This document shows, one piece after another, positions 51,981 to 61,336 of a DNA stretch of 64,000 bases. A model generated the notes under the pieces. The model made no database searches. It had not been told where the DNA came from and saw only the letters and a program-made list of their open reading frames with translations. How positions within the stretch are numbered: position 1 is the first letter of the stretch; each line of letters opens with the position of its first letter. Made by a program: the position numbers and the translations under genes. The DNA comes from Intrasporangium calvum (GTDB lineage Bacteria > Actinomycetota > Actinomycetes > Actinomycetales > Dermatophilaceae). Location of the stretch: contig NZ_JAPFQL010000012.1 of NCBI RefSeq assembly GCF_028446585.1, forward strand, positions 1-64,000, in the 5' to 3' direction.

Positions 51981-53060
51981 ATGGCTGCGCATGTCAACCC
52001 CTCTCGTCGCATCTTCATCGGCGCGGGCCTCGGCGGCGCCCTCTTGGCCCTCACCGGCTGCGGCGGCCGCACGGGCGATGTCCCTGCAGGGACAGCCCCA
52101 GCCCAGGGAAGCACCGGGGGCGGCGCCGGCAGCAAGCTGAAGGTCTTCGGCGCTTACGCGACGCCCATCGAGGAGCCGTGGGATGGCGTCATCCACCAGG
52201 CCCTGCAGAAGGTGGCTGACGAGGGGCTGATCACCTACACCCACTCGGACAACATCGGCTACGACGGCGGCATGGAGCGGATCCTGCGCGACGTGTGCAA
52301 CACGGACAAGCCGGCCATCATCTTCGGCGACGCCTTCGGCAACGAGGATCCCACCCGTGCGGTTGCCAAGGACTTCCCCGACGTCGCGTTCGCGTTCGGC
52401 TCGGGTGAGGAAGAGGTTGCGCCCAACTACTCGGTGTTCGACAACTGGATCCACGATCCCGCTTACCTCGCCGGCATGCTGTGCGGGGGCATGACCAAGA
52501 GCAACGTCCTCGGCGTCGTCGGCGGCCTGCCCGTCCCCGAGGTGAACCGGATCGTCAACGCGTTCATCAAGGGAGCGCAGGAGGTCAACCCCAAAGTCTC
52601 GGTCAAGGTCACCTTCATCAACAGCTGGTTCGACCCGGCCAAGGCGAAGCAAGCCGCGCTGGCCCAGGTGGCCGCAGGGGCAGACGTGCTGTTCGCCGAA
52701 CGCGCCGGCGTCATCGAGGCCGCGAAGGAGAAGGGCCTGCTCTCCATCGGCTGCATGGGCGACCAGAAAGAGCAAGCACCCGAATCCGTCATGGCATCCG
52801 TGACCTGGAACATGGAGCCCACGGTCCGCGCAGTCATCGAGGCGGTGCAGTCAGGCACGTTCAGTGCCTCCAACCTCAAGGACCACAGCTTCATGAAGAA
52901 CGGCGGCTCAGACCTCACCGAGGTGAACACGGCCGTCGCCGGCGGCATCCCGCAGGACCTGGTTGGCAGGGTCGCGGCCCGCAAAGCCGAGATGAAGTCA
53001 GGCGCCTTCACCACACCAGTGATCGAGACCACCCCAGCCGGCTCGGTGGAGCTCTCTTGA
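51981..53060 (+). CDS. BMP-family substrate-binding lipoprotein with Tat-like signal
   Basis: A 359-residue precursor. The N-terminus has the twin-arginine motif SRRIFIG, a hydrophobic Gly/Ala stretch and a lipobox LTGC at about residue 27, so it is probably a Tat-exported lipoprotein. The mature part is a BMP/PnrA-type nucleoside-binding fold (DKPAIIFGDAFGNEDPTRAV, DVAFAFGSGEEEV, YLAGMLCGGMTKSN). The ATG follows GGAGGAAACC. It is the first gene of a five-gene importer/deaminase operon. BMP proteins bind purine nucleosides or nucleobases. Confidence 0.9.
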   Translation: MAAHVNPSRRIFIGAGLGGALLALTGCGGRTGDVPAGTAPAQGSTGGGAGSKLKVFGAYATPIEEPWDGVIHQALQKVADEGLITYTHSDNIGYDGGMERILRDVCNTDKPAIIFGDAFGNEDPTRAVAKDFPDVAFAFGSGEEEVAPNYSVFDNWIHDPAYLAGMLCGGMTKSNVLGVVGGLPVPEVNRIVNAFIKGAQEVNPKVSVKVTFINSWFDPAKAKQAALAQVAAGADVLFAERAGVIEAAKEKGLLSIGCMGDQKEQAPESVMASVTWNMEPTVRAVIEAVQSGTFSASNLKDHSFMKNGGSDLTEVNTAVAGGIPQDLVGRVAARKAEMKSGAFTTPVIETTPAGSVELS

Positions 53061-54664
53061 CAGAGGAGGCCGACTCCACTCCACCGTTGTTGTCCCTCAG
53101 CGGGATTCGCAAGACCTTCGGAGATCTGGTCGCCAACGACGGGATCGACCTCACGGTGCGCGCCGGCGAGGTCCACGCCGTCCTCGGCGAGAACGGCGCG
53201 GGCAAGACAACGCTCATGCGGATCATCTACGGCCTCACCGTCCCTGATGACGGGGTGATGCAGGTCGACGGCGTGCCGGTCATGGTCCGCAGCCCCAAGG
53301 ATGCCCTGGCCTGCGGCATCGGCATGGTGACTCAGCACTTCGCCCTCGTCCGCCCCATGACTGTCCTCGAGAACATCCTGCTGTCCTCGCTGCCGCTCGG
53401 ACCAGTCAGCACCGAAGAGCCCCGCCTGCGGATCGCCGAGCTGTCGGCCCAACTGGGGTCGCCCTTCGATCCCGATGCCGTGGTCGGGACCCTGTCGGTC
53501 GGGGAACAGCAGCGCGTCGAGATCGTCAAGGCGCTCTACCAAGGCGCACGGGCGCTGATCCTGGACGAGCCGACAGCCGTACTCGTCCCCCAAGAGTGCT
53601 CTGCACTCTTCAAGTCACTGCGGCGCCTGACCGACGACGGCATCGGGGTCCTGTTCGTCAGCCACAAGCTGCATGAGGTCAAGGCGATCAGCGACCGGGT
53701 GAGCGTGCTGCGCCACGGTCGTGTCGTGACCACGGTCCCGACGGAGACCGCCAGCACCGGGGAGCTCGCGGAACTGCTGGTCGGGCGGGCGGTCAGCGGG
53801 GTGAGCCGGGCCGTCCTTCGCCCTGATGACGAGGGCAGCGTCGGTGCAACGCTCATCGCCGCGGAGCGCGCCGACGACCGGTCCTCCCTCGCCGCTGCCC
53901 GCCCGAATGGTGAGGTGTTGCTGCGGATCTCCGCGCTCACCGTGCCCGGCTCGGGAGCAAAGCCACGCCTTGACGGCATCCACCTCGACGTCGGCGGTGG
54001 CGAGATCCTCGGGCTGGCAGGCGTGAGCGGCAACGGCCAGCGGGAGCTCGCCGACGTCCTCTCAGGGGTGCTCGAGCCCAGTTCGGGCAGCGTGACGCTT
54101 GGTGGCGTCGAGCTCGCAGGCGCCGGCCCCGCCCGCATCGTCCAGGCCGGCCTCGGGCGGCTGCCCGAGGACCGGCACGGTGTCGTGGTCGAGGACCTCT
54201 CCGTCGAGGACAACCTCATCCTCGAGAACGTCAACAGCTTCCGTCGCGGCCCCTTCCTCGACCGCGGCGCCATCCGCAGACACGCGGAGCGCCTGATCGA
54301 GCAGTTCTCGATCAAGGCAGCTCCGACCGACCCTGTCGGCGGCCTGTCGGGCGGCAACATGCAGAAGGTACTGCTCGCCCGGGTCTTTGAACGGGATCCG
54401 CAAGCCATCGTGGTGGCGCAGCCGACCCGTGGCCTGGATGTGGGGGCCAGCGAGTTCGTCCACAAGCAGCTGCTTCGCCGCCGATCGCTCGGCGCGGCGA
54501 TCCTGCTGATCAGCGAAGACCTCGACGAAGTCCTCGCCCTGTCCGACCGGATCGCGGTCATCGTTGAGGGACGCATCATGGGCGTGGTGTCGGCGTCCGT
54601 CGTGAGCCGCGGACAGCTCGGCCTGCTCATGTCCGGGACCCCCCTCGCGGAGCTGAGCGCATGA
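53057..54664 (+). CDS. double ABC ATPase of the BMP-type importer
   Basis: A 535-residue protein with two nucleotide-binding domains. Domain 1: GENGAGKT, LSVGEQQRVEIVKAL, LILDEPTAVLVPQE. Domain 2: degenerate GVSGNGQRE, GLSGGNMQKVLLARV, and IVVAQPTRGLDVGA in place of a classic Walker B. This matches YufO/RnsB-type ATPases. The best start is TTG at 53057, which overlaps the binding-protein stop as TTGA; the longer frame upstream overlaps that gene entirely. The operon is coupled by overlaps all along. Confidence 0.92.
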   Translation: MTEEADSTPPLLSLSGIRKTFGDLVANDGIDLTVRAGEVHAVLGENGAGKTTLMRIIYGLTVPDDGVMQVDGVPVMVRSPKDALACGIGMVTQHFALVRPMTVLENILLSSLPLGPVSTEEPRLRIAELSAQLGSPFDPDAVVGTLSVGEQQRVEIVKALYQGARALILDEPTAVLVPQECSALFKSLRRLTDDGIGVLFVSHKLHEVKAISDRVSVLRHGRVVTTVPTETASTGELAELLVGRAVSGVSRAVLRPDDEGSVGATLIAAERADDRSSLAAARPNGEVLLRISALTVPGSGAKPRLDGIHLDVGGGEILGLAGVSGNGQRELADVLSGVLEPSSGSVTLGGVELAGAGPARIVQAGLGRLPEDRHGVVVEDLSVEDNLILENVNSFRRGPFLDRGAIRRHAERLIEQFSIKAAPTDPVGGLSGGNMQKVLLARVFERDPQAIVVAQPTRGLDVGASEFVHKQLLRRRSLGAAILLISEDLDEVLALSDRIAVIVEGRIMGVVSASVVSRGQLGLLMSGTPLAELSA

Positions 54665-55758
54665 GGTTGCTCCTGCGCGGACACGCCCCCCGATGGTTGA
54701 CCCCGGCGCTGGTCGTCGCAGCCGCACTCGGCACCTTCATCCTGACGGCTGGCCCGATCCGGCTGGCCGGCGCCAACCCCGGGTCGGCCTACGACTTCTA
54801 CCTGCTGCGCCCCCTGTCCTCGACGTACACCTTCCTCGAGGTTCTGCTCGCTGCCACGCCCCTGTTGTTCACCGGGCTCGCTGTTCTGCTGGCCTTCAGA
54901 GCCGGGTTCTACAACATCGGAGCCGAGGGCCAGTTCATCGCGGGAGCCATTGCGGCCGCGGTCGTCGCTACGGGTTTGCCGGATCTGCCACCCCCGCTTG
55001 CCCTCCCGCTCGGACTCGGTGTGGGCGTCGTCGCTGGGTCGCTGTGGGGGCTCGTGCCGGCGCTGCTACGGGTGCGCCTCGGGGTCGACGAGGTCGTGAC
55101 GACCCTGTTGCTGAATCCCGTCGCGCTGCTGCTGTTGCAGGGCCTGCTCAACGGCCCCCTTCGCAACCCGACAACGCAGTTTCCCGAGTCGGCGCGGATC
55201 GGATCCGGCTACGAGCTGGCTCCCATCCTCACGGGCCACCGGCTGCACTGGGGCTTCGTCCTGGCCGTGCTCGTCGCGCTCGCCCTGTGGCTCGTGCTGA
55301 GCAGGACGGGCATCGGCCTGACCTTGCGGGCTGCTGGCCTCAACCCAAGGGCAGCGCAGTTCTCCGGCATCTCCGTGGGCCGCACTCTCTTGGGGGCCGC
55401 CTTGTCGTCGGCCGGCCTGGCCGGTCTCGGCGGAGCGGTTCAGGTCATGGGTCTGCAACGTCGCCTCACCGGTGAAGTCTCGACCGGCTTCGGCTACACC
55501 GGGATCGTCGTCGCTACCCTTGCAGCGCTCTCGGTCCCTGCGGCGATCGCTGTCGCCACGCTCCTCGCCGACATCGTCGTTGGCGCGGAGATGGCCAACC
55601 GGGTCCTGCAGCTCCCGCCCCAGATGGGCAGGGTCGTGACGGCGACGCTGCTGCTCAGCGCCGTCAGCCTGATGCTGTTGCGCAGGTATCGTGTCACCTT
55701 CCCCGCCCTGCGGCGCCGGCGCGCTCGTGCCCCTTCAAGCGCGGGAGACCCCTCATGA
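54661..55758 (+). CDS. BMP-type importer permease 1
   Basis: A 365-residue permease with about nine hydrophobic segments, of the family of YufP/RnsC. FRAGFYNIGAEGQFIAGAIA is the conserved GxxNIGxEGQ region, and GVDEVVTTLLLNPVALLLLQ and LRAAGLNPRAAQFSGI follow. Its ATG overlaps the ATPase stop by four bases. It pairs with the next permease as a heterodimer. Confidence 0.93.
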   Translation: MRLLLRGHAPRWLTPALVVAAALGTFILTAGPIRLAGANPGSAYDFYLLRPLSSTYTFLEVLLAATPLLFTGLAVLLAFRAGFYNIGAEGQFIAGAIAAAVVATGLPDLPPPLALPLGLGVGVVAGSLWGLVPALLRVRLGVDEVVTTLLLNPVALLLLQGLLNGPLRNPTTQFPESARIGSGYELAPILTGHRLHWGFVLAVLVALALWLVLSRTGIGLTLRAAGLNPRAAQFSGISVGRTLLGAALSSAGLAGLGGAVQVMGLQRRLTGEVSTGFGYTGIVVATLAALSVPAAIAVATLLADIVVGAEMANRVLQLPPQMGRVVTATLLLSAVSLMLLRRYRVTFPALRRRRARAPSSAGDPS

Positions 55759-56648
55759 ACGTCGTTGCCCTCATCGCCGCCACCTTGGTCACCGCGACCC
55801 CGCTGCTCTACGCGACGATCGGCGAGATCATCACGGAGCGGTCCGGCATCCTCAACCTCGGCATCGAGGGAACGATGTATGCCGGAGCCTTCGGCGGCTT
55901 CATCGTCACCGCCAACACCGGCTCCCCGTTGCTCGGGCTGCTGGCCGCGGTCGTCACCGGGATGCTCGCGGGCGGCCTCATGGGCCTGCTCACTGTCACG
56001 CTCGGGGTCAACCAGCATGTCGCCGGGATCGGCACCACTCTGCTGCTGATCGGTGCGAGCGAGTTCAGCAACCGGTTGCTCTTCGGTGGCGGCTCGCTCA
56101 CCCAGACCGCGAAGTTCGCCCTCCTGTTCACGGGGGTACCCGTGCTGGAGATGTACCTGCTCACTATGCTCGGGCTCGCCGTGGTGGCCCCGCTGGCATG
56201 GTGGCTTCTCCGATCGACCGGGCTAGGGCTGCGCCTGCGGGCCGTGGGGGAGAATCCCGAGGCAGCCGACGCCGCCGGCATCAGTGTCGAGCGGACGCGT
56301 TATGTCGCCTTGGTCATAGGCGGCGCGCTAATGGCCGTCGGTGGCGCCTTCCTCACGCTCGCGGTCCTCGGCACCTTCACCCTCAACATCACCAACGGTC
56401 GCGGTTGGGTCGCGATCGCTTTGGTCATCTTCGCCCGGTGGCGGATCTGGCCCGCGGTCGCGAGCGCCCTCCTGTTTGCCGTCGTCGACGCTGCGCAGCT
56501 CCAGCTGGCCATCACCCCGACGTTCGCCCATGTCCCGCGCGAACTGATGATCGCGTTGCCCTACCTGGCGGTGATCATCGCCCTCGCGGTTGCGGGTCGG
56601 GGCCTCCGCTACCCGGGCGCCTACCTCAAGCCCTACCGCCGCACGTGA
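55755..56648 (+). CDS. BMP-type importer permease 2
   Basis: A 297-residue permease with about eight hydrophobic segments. ERSGILNLGIEGTMYAGAFG is the family motif (SGxxNLGxEG), and LRAVGENPEAADAAGI the coupling loop. Its ATG overlaps the stop of permease 1 by four bases. It is followed after 17 bases by the deaminase gene. Confidence 0.93.
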   Translation: MNVVALIAATLVTATPLLYATIGEIITERSGILNLGIEGTMYAGAFGGFIVTANTGSPLLGLLAAVVTGMLAGGLMGLLTVTLGVNQHVAGIGTTLLLIGASEFSNRLLFGGGSLTQTAKFALLFTGVPVLEMYLLTMLGLAVVAPLAWWLLRSTGLGLRLRAVGENPEAADAAGISVERTRYVALVIGGALMAVGGAFLTLAVLGTFTLNITNGRGWVAIALVIFARWRIWPAVASALLFAVVDAAQLQLAITPTFAHVPRELMIALPYLAVIIALAVAGRGLRYPGAYLKPYRRT

Positions 56649-56665
56649 CCCCTCGAAGGAGCGCC

Positions 56666-57130
56666 ATGAACGACGAACATTTTCTCCAGCTAGCCCTCGA
56701 GCAGGCGCGGTCCGGACTCGCGGAGGGCGGGATCCCGATCGGCGCAGTTCTCGTCGCCGATGATGGGACGGTCCTCGGGGCGGGTCGTAACCGCCGCCTC
56801 CAGGACGGGAGCGCCATCCGGCACGGTGAGACGGACGCCCTGGAGGCCGCCGGCCGGCTCCGGGCGAGCGTCTACGCGCGCTCGACCATGTACACCACGC
56901 TCTCGCCGTGCCACATGTGCACTGGAGCGGTCCTGCTCTACAAGATCCCCCGGCTCGTGTTGGGCGAGAACCGCAACTTCCTCGGCGCCGAGGACCTGCT
57001 GCGCGATCACGGCGTGGAAGTGGTCAACCTCGACTCCGAGGAGTGCGCCGCGATGATGCGCGCCTTCATCGACCAGAATCCCGCCGTGTGGAACGAGGAC
57101 ATCGGCGAGCTGGACGCCCGCAGCTCGTGA
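56666..57130 (+). CDS. cytosine deaminase (fungal FCY1-like, zinc deaminase superfamily)
   Basis: A 154-residue CDA-fold deaminase with the zinc motifs HGETDAL (His and catalytic Glu) and TLSPCHMCTGAVLLYKIP (two Cys). The second half closely follows yeast cytosine deaminase: VLGENRNFLGAEDLL, HGVEVVNLDSEECAAMMRAF and the C-terminal WNEDIGE. It should convert cytosine to uracil, and possibly related bases. It is last in the importer operon, which implies uptake of cytosine or a similar base for salvage or nitrogen. AAGGAG precedes the ATG. Isocytosine or guanine specificity cannot be excluded. Confidence 0.88.
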   Translation: MNDEHFLQLALEQARSGLAEGGIPIGAVLVADDGTVLGAGRNRRLQDGSAIRHGETDALEAAGRLRASVYARSTMYTTLSPCHMCTGAVLLYKIPRLVLGENRNFLGAEDLLRDHGVEVVNLDSEECAAMMRAFIDQNPAVWNEDIGELDARSS

Positions 57131-57148
57131 AGGCCAGGCCGTAGAGGC

Positions 57149-57164
57149 CGTATGCCGCTGAGCT
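57149..57164. repeat. dispersed 3'-end repeat, copy 4 (half element)
   Basis: CGTATGCCGCTGAGCT begins 19 bases after the deaminase stop. It is followed by GGCTCC, as in other copies. Confidence 0.8.
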
Positions 57165-57403
57165 GGCTCCGAGCGTCAAGGCCAGGTCCCGACGGGGCGG
57201 GCTCCCAGCGGTGACCCAACGCACGGACAGCCGTACCCCCCTGCGACCAGCGGCTACGCCAAGGCGTACGCCCGGCTGTGGTCGCGCGGGACCTGGGAGG
57301 TGCGGATCGTGCGGGTCGGCACCACGTTGCAGGCGACTTGCTACAGCACCGTCCGCGGATCTCGATCACCTGATCCCTGCCGCGCCACGGCCCCGATAGC
57401 GCC
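57165..57403 (+). other. intergenic stretch with a possible gene remnant
   Basis: One frame without a start codon reads SGYAKAYARLWSRGTWEVRI and continues for about 20 residues with protein-like composition before a stop. It could be the 3' remnant of a decayed gene. I recognise no family and no ribosome site, and a chance open frame in GC-rich DNA is possible. Otherwise I see nothing in this gap. Confidence 0.25.
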
Positions 57404-58633
57404 CTAAGCCAGCAAGACGATCCGCAGCGCCTTGCGCAGCACCTTCACGGTCCGAGCAGCGTGCGCCCGCTCTCCCTCACAGGCCTCGGCCTCGTCGTAC
57501 TCGTGCGTCGCCATGGCCTCGTCGCGGGCCTGCCGCCACGAGATCTCCTGCTCCTCGTTCCACCGGATCAGCTCGAGGATGAGGTCGGGGTCGTGGTCGC
57601 AGAGCCGCGCCGCGTCCTTGGGCCGCACCGACCCCGGCCGCTCGGCGTCGAGCTGGATCAGCCGCAGCATCACCGGGTGGATCGCGTCGTCGTCCGACTC
57701 GTCCGACTCGTCCTCGCACTCGTCATCTTCATCGTCATCGTCGGCGTCATCAGACCCGAGGAAGGTCCGCCCGCTGACCCGGCGCGCCGCGAGCGCGTCG
57801 TTGGCTGCCACCACCTCGATCATCCGGGCCACGAGCGCGCGCAGGTGGTCGCCGACGAACGGCATCGCGAGCAGGTCGACGCTCGCGACGATCCGGTCGT
57901 CATGGAGGGAGAACTTCACCCCGAAGATCTCGCGGTTGAGGACCTCGATCTCCCGGACCGCGGCATCGAGGTCGCGGATCTCCACGACCATCTCCGCGAA
58001 GACCCGGACCACCGGCGACGCAGGGCTGGTGCTCACGAAGACCACCGCCGTCCCCGACGGGAACGGGATGTCCCCGTCGGAGTCGCGCGCCGGCGTGTGC
58101 CCGATCATCCGGGCGAGCGCCGCGTCGACGAGGTGGTCGAGGTGCGCTCGGTTGACCGGCTGCACGGGCCCCTCCGTCTCGGGGCCGGGTGCGGCCGGCT
58201 CGGGCCGCGGGCCGTGCTCCCAGCTGAAGCCGTCACTGGCGAGGAACGCCGGATGCACCACGTCGAAGACGTCACGCAGCACCGCCACCGCCACTGCGGC
58301 GGCCTCGTCCACATGGCTGAGCGGATAGGTGGCGCGGTAAGTCGGGTCGGTCCGCGACCCTCGACGCAGGCCGAGCCCCCGGAGCAGGCGCTGCCCAGCC
58401 GCCGACAGCCGACGGTCGGCCGGCAGCACCCGGTTGCCCGGCGCCTCCAGGACGATGGACGCTCCCTCGCGACCCAGCTCCACCCCCGGCAGGGCCCGGT
58501 CGACCACTTCGAGCGCCTCGCCCGGGTCGAGCGCGACGGACAGCCACTCGCCGTCCCCCAGCCCGTCCACCGCATCCGCCAACGCCCTCCGGAACCCCCG
58601 CCACGCGCTGTCGATCGTCATCTCCAGATCCAC
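57404..58633 (-). CDS. YbjN/CesT-like chaperone-type protein (tentative), acidic linker
   Basis: A 409-residue cytoplasmic protein. The N-terminal 140 residues (SAWRGFRRALADAVDGLGDG, EWLSVALDPGEALEVVDRAL) and the middle part (ASPVVRVFAEMVVEIRDLDA, FGVKFSLHDDRIVASVDL) look like two T3S-chaperone/YbjN-type domains common in actinomycetes. A run of Asp/Glu/Ser of about 25 residues then leads to a helical C-terminal region with several Trp and Glu (LIRWNEEQEISWRQARDEAM). Of the two in-frame starts the GTG has AGAGGGG at good spacing. The function is unknown. Confidence 0.55.
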   Translation of the reverse strand: MDLEMTIDSAWRGFRRALADAVDGLGDGEWLSVALDPGEALEVVDRALPGVELGREGASIVLEAPGNRVLPADRRLSAAGQRLLRGLGLRRGSRTDPTYRATYPLSHVDEAAAVAVAVLRDVFDVVHPAFLASDGFSWEHGPRPEPAAPGPETEGPVQPVNRAHLDHLVDAALARMIGHTPARDSDGDIPFPSGTAVVFVSTSPASPVVRVFAEMVVEIRDLDAAVREIEVLNREIFGVKFSLHDDRIVASVDLLAMPFVGDHLRALVARMIEVVAANDALAARRVSGRTFLGSDDADDDDEDDECEDESDESDDDAIHPVMLRLIQLDAERPGSVRPKDAARLCDHDPDLILELIRWNEEQEISWRQARDEAMATHEYDEAEACEGERAHAARTVKVLRKALRIVLLA

Positions 58634-58753
58634 CGTCAGCCCCTCTCACCCCATGTCCCGACACCATCAAGGTTAGGGGCGAGGTCTGACAGTGCTCCGG
58701 GCCCGATTCGTCGGTGCGCCAGCCGCTTTGGCACCCAACGCAGCGTCCGGGCT

Positions 58754-58807
58754 GGGAGCGAGCCCAGCGGCATACGACCTCTTCCGTATGCCGCTGGGCT
58801 CGCTTCC
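58754..58807. repeat. dispersed 3'-end palindrome, copy 5 (complete)
   Basis: AGCCCAGCGGCATACG (58761-58776) and its complement (58785-58800) flank the loop ACCTCTTC. Flanking GGGAGCG and CGCTTCC extend the stem to about 23 pairs with a G.T wobble. It starts 20 bases beyond the stop of the leftward propeller gene. Confidence 0.85.
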
Positions 58808-58826
58808 GCGCGCGCCTGACCGCCTG

Positions 58827-60527
58827 CTACGAGGAGCGCCCCACCGGCTGGAGCCGGTAGACGACGCTGCCCCGGTCACCGGTCACGTAGAGGGTCCCGG
58901 AGGCCGAGACCGCGACACTGCTGAGGGCCAGCGACGGTGGGAACACGGCGGAGCCCTGGACGAACGTCTCCAGCCCGGTGGCCACGACGCTCGTCCCGCC
59001 GATGGTCGGGTCGACGCGGGTCAGCTGACCCTGGTCCGGGCCGACCGCCTCGACGACGAGGAGCGTGCCGTCGACGTCGACGGCCATCCCCTCGGGGAAC
59101 TGCAGGCCGCCCGCGACGAGCTGCAGCGGGTCGAGCACCACCCCGTCGGCGACGGCCTGCCACACCAGGCCCGTGGCCCAGTCGGCGACCCAGAGGTCGT
59201 CGTCGGTGGCGGCCAGACCGCTCGGGTAGGCCAGGCCCTGCGCGATGGGTGTCGTCGCGCCGGATGCGGTCCGGCGAACGACGGACCCCGTGCCGACCTG
59301 AGCGACGACGAGGTCGCCCTGGAAGCGGATCGCGTTGACGGGCCACGCGAAGTCGTGGTGGATCGCGACCTCCGAGCTCGCGGCGGGATCCCAGACCTGC
59401 ACCGAGTTGGTGAACCACGAGGTGAGGATCAGGTGATCGCCGTCCGGTGCGACGGTGAAGGGGTTGCTCAGACCGAGGCCCCTGATGTCACCGGCGCTGA
59501 CGCCCCGAACGCTCCCCGAGCGGGCATCCAGCTCATAGAGCCGCCACCCGTCGGCGACGAACAGCGACTCTGAAGCCAGCCCGTTGCGCACCACCGCGAC
59601 GCCGCCCGGCAGGATCAGCCCTCCCGGGCTGAACGTCTGAACCCCGCCGCCACGGGCCAGCCGATAGACGGCGCCGTTGTGCGAGTCGGAGACGAGCAGC
59701 GCACCCCGCGCGTCGAAGGTCATGTTGTCGAACATGGCGCCGTCGATCTCGGCAACCGTCCGGAACCCGCCCGAGGCGAGGTCGATCCTGACGACGGTGC
59801 CGGTCAGCAGCGACGCATACAGGTCTCCGTCAGCGTCGAACTCGACCGACGACGGAGGCGCCGGCAGGGCCTCGGCGACGACGGTGATCGCGCCGGTCTC
59901 CGGATCGACTCGGACCACGCGGCTGAGCATCGGCTGCGGCGCGTACAGATAACCGTCCGGGCCGAAGTCGAAGCCGTTGAGCTGGTTCGGACCGCCCGTG
60001 GGATCAGTGTCGGGGATGAGGACCCTCGGCGGGTCGACGAGCAGCGGGTCGAGCTCGTAGAGGCCGTTGCCCAAGAACCCCTGCCCCACGAAGACGCGCC
60101 CGTCATCGCGAACGGTCACCGGGTTGACCCCGACCCCGATGAACTGTTTGGTCACCGAGCCGTCCGGCGCCCTGCGCCCGACCTGGCCGAGCCCGAGATC
60201 GGTCCAGTACATCGACCCGTCCGGCGCCACCGCGACGTCGTCGGGCGCGTCCACCCCGACCCCGTGTCCGAGCCGGTCGACGATCTGTCCCGTTCGTCCG
60301 TCCAGCACCACGATCTCGCCGCCGAACAGACTGGCGACGAGCACTCTCCCGGCGGAGTCGGCGGCGAGTCCGTTCGCCCCGTGGATCGGGGCACCCTGCA
60401 CCAGGACCTTCACCTGATAGCCGCCCTCGACAGCCGGCCCGCCCTTCGCCGCCGCGGCTGCTGCAGGCACGGCCGACGCCACGGCCAGCGCGCCCACGGC
60501 CAGCCCAATCATCCATCGCCTCTGCAT
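58827..60527 (-). CDS. secreted NHL/SMP-30-like beta-propeller protein
   Basis: A 566-residue precursor. The signal peptide (MQRRWMIGLAVGALAVASAV, cleavage near AAAA) is followed by about ten blades with the NHL-like rhythm: GLAADSAGRVLVASL, DDVAVAPDGSMYWTDLGL, GFDFGPDGYLYAPQ, SVEFDADGDLYASL, GLAATDDDLWVADW, GMAVDVDGTLLVVE. No catalytic residue set can be assigned; it may be an extracellular lactonase, binding scaffold or lyase. It shares a fold with the secreted propeller at 10.1-11.2 kb but has little further similarity. It is a single gene divergent from the VOC protein. Confidence 0.82.
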   Translation of the reverse strand: MQRRWMIGLAVGALAVASAVPAAAAAAKGGPAVEGGYQVKVLVQGAPIHGANGLAADSAGRVLVASLFGGEIVVLDGRTGQIVDRLGHGVGVDAPDDVAVAPDGSMYWTDLGLGQVGRRAPDGSVTKQFIGVGVNPVTVRDDGRVFVGQGFLGNGLYELDPLLVDPPRVLIPDTDPTGGPNQLNGFDFGPDGYLYAPQPMLSRVVRVDPETGAITVVAEALPAPPSSVEFDADGDLYASLLTGTVVRIDLASGGFRTVAEIDGAMFDNMTFDARGALLVSDSHNGAVYRLARGGGVQTFSPGGLILPGGVAVVRNGLASESLFVADGWRLYELDARSGSVRGVSAGDIRGLGLSNPFTVAPDGDHLILTSWFTNSVQVWDPAASSEVAIHHDFAWPVNAIRFQGDLVVAQVGTGSVVRRTASGATTPIAQGLAYPSGLAATDDDLWVADWATGLVWQAVADGVVLDPLQLVAGGLQFPEGMAVDVDGTLLVVEAVGPDQGQLTRVDPTIGGTSVVATGLETFVQGSAVFPPSLALSSVAVSASGTLYVTGDRGSVVYRLQPVGRSS

Positions 60528-60710
60528 GACGATCTCCCCTTTCGTGCACGACGTCGACGGCCCCTGGCACCGTCACGCCTCCACCCTGCGCCGACGCCCG
60601 GCCGGCGCCAGAGGCAAAGGTCCCTCTCCCCGCGTGACCCATACCGCGTCCCTCCCCCGTCCGGGACCGGCAGCCCGGCCGATAGGCTCGAGCAGGAGAG
60701 GAGCGGCGCC

Positions 60711-61067
60711 ATGTCCGACTACGACGTCCGCATGATCGTCCTTTCGACGGACGACCTGGACGACTCGATCGCGTTCTACCGCGACACCCTGGGTTTCGAG
60801 CTGAAGTTCCGCGATGGGACGCACTTCGCTGCGCTGGACGGGGGGTCGGTGACGCTCGCCCTCGCGACCGCGCTCGACCACCCGATCCCCGGCAAGGTGG
60901 CTGTGGGGATCAAGACCGACGACGTCGACGCGGCCGCCAAGGCCGTCGAGGACAACGGCGGCGCGATCCTCAAGGCGCCCTACGACGACGCCTACGAGCG
61001 CCGGGCCGTGGTCTACGACCACATGGGCAACGGCCTCGTCTTCTACAGCCCGCTCCCGCGCTCCTGA
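60711..61067 (+). CDS. VOC-family (glyoxalase/bleomycin-resistance-like) protein
   Basis: A 118-residue single-module VOC protein: VRMIVLSTDDLDDSIAFYRD, TLGFELKFRDGTHFAALDGG and the C-terminal DHMGNGLVFYSPLP. The first metal position is not His but Met/Val in this stretch, so metal-dependent catalysis is doubtful. It may be a binding or resistance-type protein. GGAGAGGAG precedes the ATG. Confidence 0.82.
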   Translation: MSDYDVRMIVLSTDDLDDSIAFYRDTLGFELKFRDGTHFAALDGGSVTLALATALDHPIPGKVAVGIKTDDVDAAAKAVEDNGGAILKAPYDDAYERRAVVYDHMGNGLVFYSPLPRS

Positions 61068-61084
61068 ACCCTCCCTGACGAGCC

Positions 61085-61100
61085 GGCCCAGCGGCATACG
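61085..61100. repeat. dispersed 3'-end repeat, copy 6 (half element)
   Basis: GGCCCAGCGGCATACG, starting 18 bases after the VOC gene stop. Confidence 0.75.
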
Positions 61101-61248
61101 AGCTGCTGCCGCCCCGGGCCCGGGACGGATGACGGACGTTCGTGGACGGGGCGCTGACGGCTCAGCACGGAGATGCCAGTCCGACGCGCGAAGGTGCGTC
61201 ATCTGTCCCCACCCGGTCCGCGCGATCATCCACAAACCGGACATACCC

Positions 61249-61277
61249 TTGAGTAAGTTACTGGCGGTCACTAGCGT
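61249..61277 (+). promoter_or_regulatory. possible promoter of the secreted lipase gene
   Basis: TTGAGT and TAGCGT are spaced by 17 bases in an A/T-richer stretch 60 bases before the lipase start. The -10 is weak, so this is only a candidate. Confidence 0.35.
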
Positions 61278-61336
61278 CCGGTCCGGGCACGGTCGCCCCT
61301 CCCCTCTGCGACCGTGCACCGGAGAGGAGATCCACA

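Noticed and set aside
57165-57403. Small gene behind the cytosine deaminase
   Set aside because: The protein-like frame has no start codon or ribosome site and matches no family I know. It is listed only as a possible remnant.
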